DNA from: Alteromonas stellipolaris
Lineage (GTDB): Bacteria > Pseudomonadota > Gammaproteobacteria > Enterobacterales > Alteromonadaceae
DNA length: 64,000 nucleotides
NCBI RefSeq assembly: GCF_001562115.1
Contig: NZ_CP013927.1
Coordinates: 1 to 64,000, forward strand
Reading direction: 5' to 3'
Below the pieces are notes generated by a model. It was not told where the DNA came from. It saw nothing but the letters and a program-made list of their open reading frames with translations, and did no database searches. Numbering within the stretch: position 1 is the first letter of the stretch; each line of letters opens with the position of its first letter. This document shows, in pieces, positions 58,583 to 64,000 of the stretch. The position numbers were made by a program, and so were the translations under genes.

Positions 58583-59586
58583 AACGTTTAGTTCTACTTT
58601 CATGTCTTCTTGGTTTCGCCCCCTTTTCTCAAGCCACATTCGGGTTAGGCCCATGCTGTTCTGGTGCGGTTTGCGGCATCATTCCTTGTGATAATGAATG
58701 TGCAGGCGCTGCATTAACCACTTGGGGAAGTGATATGTCCAGTGGCTTAAATACCACCCAATCTCACCTAGAAGATTTAACAGTTGAAACCAATACATTA
58801 AACGACAACATAGCGACACATTACAGCAATGTCAGTAGTGCCTATACCTCGTATTTCACTAGCATGTTCTCCGGTCTGGATGTTTTAACAAATAAGATTG
58901 AATTCTCCATCACGCTTACTCAAAAAGGGTTAGAGGCCTTAGCTGAGTCAGTTAATGCGGCATTTCATGAAGCGTTTAGTGCACAAACGTTATTCGCTGA
59001 AATCAGCAAGAACGACGGTTTATATGGTGAGCACAGTAAAACTTATAGCGGTGCTATTTTGCTAAATTCAATCAGCGAACGAAATGAATTAGAAGTAAAT
59101 AGCCAAGATAGTGCTTACCAAATTTCACAAACCCTGCAAGAAGTGGAGGGGCTGAAAGAAGAAAGCGCTTTGTATAATTGGGCTAATTCATTTAATGAAA
59201 AAACCAATTTGTCAGATGATCTATTGGCGCAACAAATGCTCGCTAATATCACAAACGATGATGTGTACCTGATAGCGACTAAACTAGCCAATACGCACAA
59301 CGAGCAAAGCAACATACTTCCTTTCTGGGGTGTTATTGACTCCCTATCAAGCGGGGTTCTTCTTAAAGAAACCACAGAAGACACCCTCACCAGTGATAGC
59401 AGAGAGTTTTCTTTGCTGGGTTTGACCAGTATCGATGCTATGAACGGCATTTCTTCATCAAACCATACCGGTCTTCTTCGAGAGTACACGGTTCTCAATC
59501 AATTAAAGTCCCAACGTCTCCGCATGTTTCTTTCAATGAAAACTGCGCAACAAGTAGGGGAGGCGGCGACCACATATGATGAATAA
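58579..59586 (+). CDS. Secreted helical paralogue 2 of 3
   Basis: 335 residues. Signal peptide (…LLGFAPFSQA) then a Cys-rich start (GPCCSGAVCGIIPCDNEC, six Cys). Helical middle, …AEISKNDGLYGEHSKTYS… and C-terminal …GLLREYTVLNQLKSQRLRMFL…. The same order of motifs as in the flanking paralogues points to tandem duplication with divergence. Overlaps the previous gene by four bases. Confidence 0.6.
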   Translation: MKRLVLLSCLLGFAPFSQATFGLGPCCSGAVCGIIPCDNECAGAALTTWGSDMSSGLNTTQSHLEDLTVETNTLNDNIATHYSNVSSAYTSYFTSMFSGLDVLTNKIEFSITLTQKGLEALAESVNAAFHEAFSAQTLFAEISKNDGLYGEHSKTYSGAILLNSISERNELEVNSQDSAYQISQTLQEVEGLKEESALYNWANSFNEKTNLSDDLLAQQMLANITNDDVYLIATKLANTHNEQSNILPFWGVIDSLSSGVLLKETTEDTLTSDSREFSLLGLTSIDAMNGISSSNHTGLLREYTVLNQLKSQRLRMFLSMKTAQQVGEAATTYDE

Positions 59587-60640
59587 TGTATTTATCCTAC
59601 TGGTTCTAGTAGTCGGGATTGGTCATTCACCTACTTCATCTGCTTGGGAAGCGTGTATGCCATTTTGTGATTTGGAATGTTCAGGTGCGGAAATGACCAA
59701 CTTGGCCGCCCAGGTAGTCAGCGATTTAAACACCGTGACGACTACCTGCCAAAGCCTAATCAGCGCAAGAAATGACATGGCCCAGACAATTAGTGAAACC
59801 TTTGCCGAAATGTCTAGTGAGGTCGCTGCTTATTACATGGGGATTCTTTCTGGGTTGGATGCTTCTGTAAATCAGATTGCAGGAGGCAACGAGCAACAAG
59901 CGGTTGCCCTAGCTAATTTTGTTGATGTCATCAATTCTACTATCCATGAAACAAGTAAGAACACCGTTAAGGCGAATGAATTTTTCCACAATGACTACCT
60001 ATACGGGATTCATTCAGCACCAGAAAACCAAATGATAATGCAATCTGCATGTACCGATTGTACTGATGAGCCTGTCATTGAGGCGCTTTCACAAATCGAT
60101 TCGTTCGCAGTCGATAGCTACGACTTCGCTACTATCGTACAAGAAGGCATGGTCAATCAAACGGGGAATCGTACACAAAAAGAAGCCGTGGTTTCCAAAC
60201 TAGACACAAAAGACAACCTACTCGCGCAATTAGCTCCATGGGAGAGTGCCGATGAATATGCTCAATACCTGTCTTATCAGAATATAGACCGTTTTGCGGA
60301 TAATGACTTTGATGCTGTTCACGCTGAACTTCTAGGAAGTATTACGGGAGGTTACTTTAACTATTACGAGTTTGGAGACGATGAAGCATACGAAGCACTA
60401 TCGACACTTGGCGAAAGTACTTCGGGCAGCATTGATAGTTTAGTAAGAGGTATAGAGTCTGACGCACTTCTGCAAGCTGATTACATTAATGATACCGCAC
60501 AGTTAAATGCCCACGGCCTTAGAAACAGAATGGTCAATGCAAAGCAGGTAGAAACTGCCCAATACAATGCCCTTTATCAATTACTCACCACCGAAAATGT
60601 TATTGCTGCGCTCGATATAGCGAATGAAGCCTTTAAATGA
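59576..60640 (+). CDS. Secreted helical paralogue 3 of 3
   Basis: 354 residues. Signal peptide (…LVLVVGIGHSPTSSA), Cys-rich start (EACMPFCDLEC), helical region, …FFHNDYLYGIHSAPEN… and an extra CTDC near 160, then …NDTAQLNAHGLRNRMVNAKQVETAQYN…. Overlaps paralogue 2 by 11 bases. The three proteins may assemble together at the cell surface. Confidence 0.6.
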   Translation: MMNNVFILLVLVVGIGHSPTSSAWEACMPFCDLECSGAEMTNLAAQVVSDLNTVTTTCQSLISARNDMAQTISETFAEMSSEVAAYYMGILSGLDASVNQIAGGNEQQAVALANFVDVINSTIHETSKNTVKANEFFHNDYLYGIHSAPENQMIMQSACTDCTDEPVIEALSQIDSFAVDSYDFATIVQEGMVNQTGNRTQKEAVVSKLDTKDNLLAQLAPWESADEYAQYLSYQNIDRFADNDFDAVHAELLGSITGGYFNYYEFGDDEAYEALSTLGESTSGSIDSLVRGIESDALLQADYINDTAQLNAHGLRNRMVNAKQVETAQYNALYQLLTTENVIAALDIANEAFK

Positions 60641-60735
60641 TTCTTCAGTGAATCATCTCATCACGCAGTCTGTTTTTTAAACTTTTCAGGGGTGTAATGA
60701 TGAATGACACCTCTACCACCCAAGGCTATTGAATC

Positions 60736-62439
60736 ATGAACGAAAATGATAATAACGACGAGTTACTCACCGAAAATGAAGAAGATTATGAAGCTTTGTT
60801 ATCTGAAATTGATGAAGAGTTGATGGAAGAACTTAGCGAAGAAGCAGAATCCGCCATTAACAATGTCACTGACGATACACAGGTGGTATTGCCCGACACT
60901 GATGCAGAAGAAAGTGTTGAAAGTGAGAGCAATGAACAATCTGACTCTCTCATCGATGAATTCCTATCAGAGCAAAATAGAGAAGTGGTTTTCGAGGAAA
61001 ACGTGCCGTTTGAAGTGGACGAAGAAAATCCCATTATGGACGTGGTGGAAAGTGAAGCCGGCGATATGGTGAACCAAAGTGCTGATGATGAAATAGACTC
61101 AGATTATGTAAACAAGCTAGTTGAAGATGCACTTCTTGAAATAGAAAGTGAGATGTTGGAGTCCGAGCAAACCCACGATAATGAAACTGACGAAAGCATT
61201 GAAGATGAAATCAATAACAATGCGGATTCAACGTCGACAGAAGATGTTCAAAACCTTTCTGATGAAGGTGTTGAGTTTGATTTAGACGCAAATGAATCAG
61301 AAAATATTGAAGAACAATTGGCTGAAAATGAAAGCCAACCAACGGAAAGCATTGAATTTGATTTAGATGATCAGATAGAAGACGCATTAATTGATGAAAG
61401 TGGTCAGCCATTTGAAAGTGAACAGAGCAATCATGCCGACAATAGTGAAGGGATAGAGCCCGAAGAGTTAGTTTTTGAAACTCAGCAGAGCCCGTTCACC
61501 CCCGATGAAACTGACACCACAGCTGAAGCTATTGAATTTGATTTAGACTTGGAAAGTGAAACGGTTGAAATTGATACCGACGAAAATACAAATGAAAGCG
61601 ATGATGCCAATCGAGATGCAACGGTACAACTTGATAATGCAGATGATGTGAGCGAAGAAGTCGAAGATGAAGCCGAAGAAGATGCTGAAGAAATTAACGA
61701 AGCAGACATCGAGTTAAGCGACGAAAACGCAAACACGGAAGGGCTAGAATTCGACTTAGATGGCTTTGACCTTGATGAGACTCAACCTGAAACAAATAGT
61801 GCAACAACTCAAGCTACGATAGACCCACATACTTATAATAGGCGACAGGTTGAATATGGCGCACAGACGCCCACACCAAGTATTACGCAAGCCGTTGATA
61901 TGGCTCAGCCACAAGCGCAAAAAGCCACCGCCTTCGGACCTGCACAATCAGCCCCCGTGGCGAGTCAGCAAGGCCCAGGCTTATTGTCCTCACTAGGTAA
62001 CTTCTTTATGTCCCATGTTAAACATGGAGCGGCTACAATTAACTCTAAGCTATTACAATCAACGGTTAATGCTCAAGACCAACAATTGAAAGCTAATGGC
62101 GCTGTTTTAGATAAAGTCGTCGACACTTTTCTCGCTAAGCAAGAAAACCACCTTTCAAACATTGAGCGAAATAGTGAAAACCTCACGGATAACCTTAAAG
62201 CTACTATGAATAAGGACTTTCAGGAGTTTCTTGATATGGGATTTGAGGGGAGTGACTTAAATAAATCGCAACGAGAGAGATTTGAAAATATTGGCAATAG
62301 AGCTTCATCATTGAGTAATCAAGATGACTTATTAAATGATGATTTAAAAGAACGCCTATCCGAGCTTGCAGAAAAAGTGAAAGAGCTTATTAAGTCTCTA
62401 TTTAAGAAAAATGATGAACAGAGTTTGGAACAATCTTAG
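60736..62439 (+). CDS. Acidic repeat protein with EFDLD motifs
   Basis: 567 residues, no signal peptide. The first 350 residues are extremely acidic (Glu/Asp/Asn/Ser rich). They hold four short repeats of the form [VIL]EFDLD at about residues 179, 206, 266 and 337, the last followed by GFDLDE. The final 200 residues change to a Pro/Gln linker and a basic helical region (…LLSSLGNFFMSHVKHGA…, …LSELAEKVKELIKSLFKKNDE). The shape recalls FimV-like or chaperone-docking proteins with repeated short binding motifs. Function unknown; a strong terminator follows. Confidence 0.7.
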   Translation: MNENDNNDELLTENEEDYEALLSEIDEELMEELSEEAESAINNVTDDTQVVLPDTDAEESVESESNEQSDSLIDEFLSEQNREVVFEENVPFEVDEENPIMDVVESEAGDMVNQSADDEIDSDYVNKLVEDALLEIESEMLESEQTHDNETDESIEDEINNNADSTSTEDVQNLSDEGVEFDLDANESENIEEQLAENESQPTESIEFDLDDQIEDALIDESGQPFESEQSNHADNSEGIEPEELVFETQQSPFTPDETDTTAEAIEFDLDLESETVEIDTDENTNESDDANRDATVQLDNADDVSEEVEDEAEEDAEEINEADIELSDENANTEGLEFDLDGFDLDETQPETNSATTQATIDPHTYNRRQVEYGAQTPTPSITQAVDMAQPQAQKATAFGPAQSAPVASQQGPGLLSSLGNFFMSHVKHGAATINSKLLQSTVNAQDQQLKANGAVLDKVVDTFLAKQENHLSNIERNSENLTDNLKATMNKDFQEFLDMGFEGSDLNKSQRERFENIGNRASSLSNQDDLLNDDLKERLSELAEKVKELIKSLFKKNDEQSLEQS

Positions 62440-62470
62440 TTATCCTTCTCTGATCTTTATTCTCCGGCTA

Positions 62471-62490
62471 CCCGCTTCGGCGGGTTTTTT
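62471..62490 (+). terminator. Intrinsic terminator
   Basis: CCCGC-TTCG-GCGGG followed by TTTTTT, ending the conjugation operon. Confidence 0.9.
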
Positions 62491-62881
62491 AGTGGAAATT
62501 AAAGCCATAAACACAGGTTCTATTAGCTGCACCTGCTTACCATAGTATGGTTTTTAGTGATTGTGGTGTCGTGATTTTAAGAAAAATTCACCTTTAAACG
62601 AAAATTCAAGCACTGCCATGTAAAAAAGCCTAAATCTTCCTTTTTTTAATTATTTTCCCCTCAAAAATAAAATCTCTTTAAAAACAGTGACTAATAATCT
62701 TGAGTCTGCTGCTGTCGTGTCGCTGTCGTGGTAATGGCGGCTTATCTGACGCGTTTGACATAATTTTGACATGGGCTGTCTATTCGAAAATTGTAAATTT
62801 TCGTCAAGAATAACGTCATTAATTTAAAACGTTGCGAAATAGATATACATCGTTCCGATATTGATATTGAGGGTCGTCAAA
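62491..62881. other. Spacer at the right edge of the element
   Basis: No gene. Contains AT-rich sequence with scattered stops and, near its end, the dyad at 62785-62803. I looked for a repeat shared with the left edge (27.2-27.5 kb) and did not find one. Confidence 0.45.
62785..62803. promoter_or_regulatory. 8-bp inverted repeat before the YIP1/efflux genes
   Basis: CGAAAATT-GTA-AATTTTCG, 79 bp before the start codon and downstream of two TTGACA sequences (62756 and 62767), so it is placed like a repressor operator. Confidence 0.5.
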
Positions 62882-63580
62882 ATGTACGCTGTTACTAAAT
62901 CAATTTTTACTGATATTTACTCTATATACGTAGAGCCAAGGAAAGTCTTTACTAAATCATCCAGCGATTTCGGTGCTTTTTGGGCGCCAATTCTGTTAAT
63001 ACCTCTATTGATATTCATGGCCAACTACGCTTACTTCGAACGAGTAAGCCCTGAATACTTTGTTGAGGAGCAGCTTGCTCAAAAACAAGACATTTCGCAA
63101 TCAGAATACAACGTCGCTGAAAGTCTATTATTAGATATGCACGGGTCACAGGCGTATATAACATCAACGGTCGAAGTTTTGACATGGATATTAATCGGCT
63201 TATTTTCTGCTGCATATTTGTTTATTGTCGCTAAATGGTTTTCAGGTCAGCAAATGACGTTTAGAAAATCGCTGGTTTGGACTTCGTGGTTACTAATGCC
63301 TGTCTGCATAGCCAAAATCATATCGATTATTTCTATATTCCACTCAAGTACAGGTGAAATCAGTTACACGCTTCTTTCTCCACTGACACTTGCACAAATA
63401 AGTCAGCTTTATACAAGTCTTAACATTGGGTCGACATTAGGAAGTTTGATTTCAGTTTTCACAGTTTGGGAATCAATATTACTGGCAGTATTTCTTAATA
63501 GACTTGGTTTGTCAGGTTTACTCTCTTTTGCCTTTGGAATGGCACCAATTACGACACTAACGTTGCTTGCATTCATCTAA
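62882..63580 (+). CDS. YIP1-family membrane protein
   Basis: 232 residues from ATG 62882. N-terminal cytoplasmic part (…IFTDIYSIYVEPRKVF…) typical of bacterial Yip1-domain proteins, then five predicted membrane spans. Such proteins often sit beside ABC or RND-type efflux genes; here the adaptor gene starts 25 bases after the stop. The in-frame TTG at 62861 is less likely. Function is not established for the family. Confidence 0.75.
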   Translation: MYAVTKSIFTDIYSIYVEPRKVFTKSSSDFGAFWAPILLIPLLIFMANYAYFERVSPEYFVEEQLAQKQDISQSEYNVAESLLLDMHGSQAYITSTVEVLTWILIGLFSAAYLFIVAKWFSGQQMTFRKSLVWTSWLLMPVCIAKIISIISIFHSSTGEISYTLLSPLTLAQISQLYTSLNIGSTLGSLISVFTVWESILLAVFLNRLGLSGLLSFAFGMAPITTLTLLAFI

Positions 63581-63605
63581 TCACAAGAATTATTGGAGAA
63601 ATCAG

Positions 63606-64000
63606 ATGCGAGCACGTCACATAATCCCAATATTGTTAATTGCTTCTATAAGCGTTGCTGCTTCAGTAATTAATCCAGTTGATAAAACTATTGCTGTCAG
63701 AGTTGAAAAAGTTCAGCTTGGAAGCGTACAAGACCTGATTGTGGCAAACGGAACGATTGAACTTGAAAAACGTGTATCTATCAGCCCTTACGTTTCTGCA
63801 AGAGTAGTAAAGGTATTTGTAAAAGAGGGAGAACTCGTCAACAAAGGTGACATTTTAGCGACTTTAGATTCTACAGATGAGTTAACAAAACTACAAAGCA
63901 GAATGTCAGATTACGAGATACAAAAATTGCAAACTGAAAAGGCGAGTATTGACCTTAAAAAGCAGGTTGCAAACCAAAAACGTTTATCTTCAATGCTGCA
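63606..64000 (+). CDS. HlyD/MacA-type efflux adaptor (partial, runs off the window)
   Basis: The first 131 residues are seen. A signal peptide or membrane anchor (…HIIPILLIASISVAASVIN) is followed by …VEKVQLGSVQDLIVANGTIELEKRVSISPYVSARVVKVFVKEGELVNKGDILATLDS…, the half-lipoyl motif of periplasmic adaptors, and then an alpha-helical hairpin. It should link an inner-membrane transporter (probably MacB-like ABC) to an outer-membrane channel; those genes would lie to the right. TTGGAGA precedes the ATG. Confidence 0.88.
   Translation, partial: MRARHIIPILLIASISVAASVINPVDKTIAVRVEKVQLGSVQDLIVANGTIELEKRVSISPYVSARVVKVFVKEGELVNKGDILATLDSTDELTKLQSRMSDYEIQKLQTEKASIDLKKQVANQKRLSSML

Noticed and set aside
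61482..61736. Long Ser-rich minus-strand ORFs opposite the acidic protein
   Set aside because: Antisense of GAA/GAT-rich codons gives open Ser/Leu frames; a composition artefact.
1..64000. CRISPR array
   Set aside because: No evenly spaced identical repeats with variable spacers; the reiterated promoter copies are irregularly spaced and degenerate.

Overview
The window looks like a roughly 40-45% GC gammaproteobacterial genome, probably a marine Alteromonadales or Vibrionales relative. The reasons are the EptA/DgkA/DUF5916 envelope genes, an integron-type cassette array and a conjugation region of the Dot/Icm-IncI type. This placement is inference from gene content. No rRNA, tRNA or CRISPR array was seen.

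Region 1 (1-6.35 kb) is a stretch of integron gene cassettes without a visible intI. Several cassettes obey the cassette rule exactly: the 5' core (GTTRRRY) is the reverse complement of that cassette's own R'' core at its 3' end. Cargo includes an AbiV-like abortive-infection protein, a HEPN-like protein, several unknowns and a twice-frameshifted gene resembling pPIWI-associating nucleases. A broken tyrosine recombinase follows.

Region 2 (7.1-11.9 kb) is a metabolic cluster: an HSL-family esterase divergent from two short-chain dehydrogenases, an AraC regulator and a Rossmann-fold protein. A 650-bp gene-poor spacer with two 19-bp direct repeats follows.

Region 3 (12.5-26.2 kb, all minus strand) is a lipid A/LPS modification locus under a PmrAB/QseBC-like two-component system. 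In transcription order it holds response regulator, histidine kinase, DUF5916 outer-membrane protein (amber codon inside its signal peptide), WaaE-like GT2, GT25, PAP2 phosphatase, two EptA-like phosphoethanolamine transferases, ArnC/GtrB-like GT2, ArnT-like GT39, GtrA flippase and DgkA. Four 11-bp-phased CTTAAG/CTGAAW arrays sit at its internal promoters and look like one regulon.

Region 4 (about 26.5-62.5 kb) is a mobile element or plasmid-derived island. Its left edge carries a Tn554-type TnpC and the tail of a truncated upstream gene. The accessory part (27.5-43 kb) is a string of small, mostly unknown genes plus a split C5-cytosine methyltransferase, a PP-loop/PAPS-reductase-like protein, a P-loop NTPase and an Xre/RES toxin-antitoxin pair. 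At least 18 copies of one promoter module (TTGCAA-like box, 16-bp spacer, NACGTT-like box, start codon usually 31-37 nt later) punctuate it. Another copy at 52.57 kb ties the conjugation half to the same element. After a tyrosine recombinase (46.3-47.3 kb), a partial type IVB secretion set follows: DotD, DotC, DotB, IcmT-like, ParM, a ParR-like protein, a TcpQ/PilL-like protein, two DUF1566 proteins, DotA/TraY, an IcmW-like protein, four secreted proteins (three of them tandem paralogues) and a very acidic protein with EFDLD repeats. Three exact copies of TTCCGGATATGG lie in its two divergent promoter regions. No relaxase, coupling protein, DotG, DotH, DotI or DotO is visible, so the system is incomplete here.

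Region 5 (62.9 kb to the end) holds a YIP1-family membrane protein and the start of an HlyD/MacA-type efflux adaptor, probably host chromosome.
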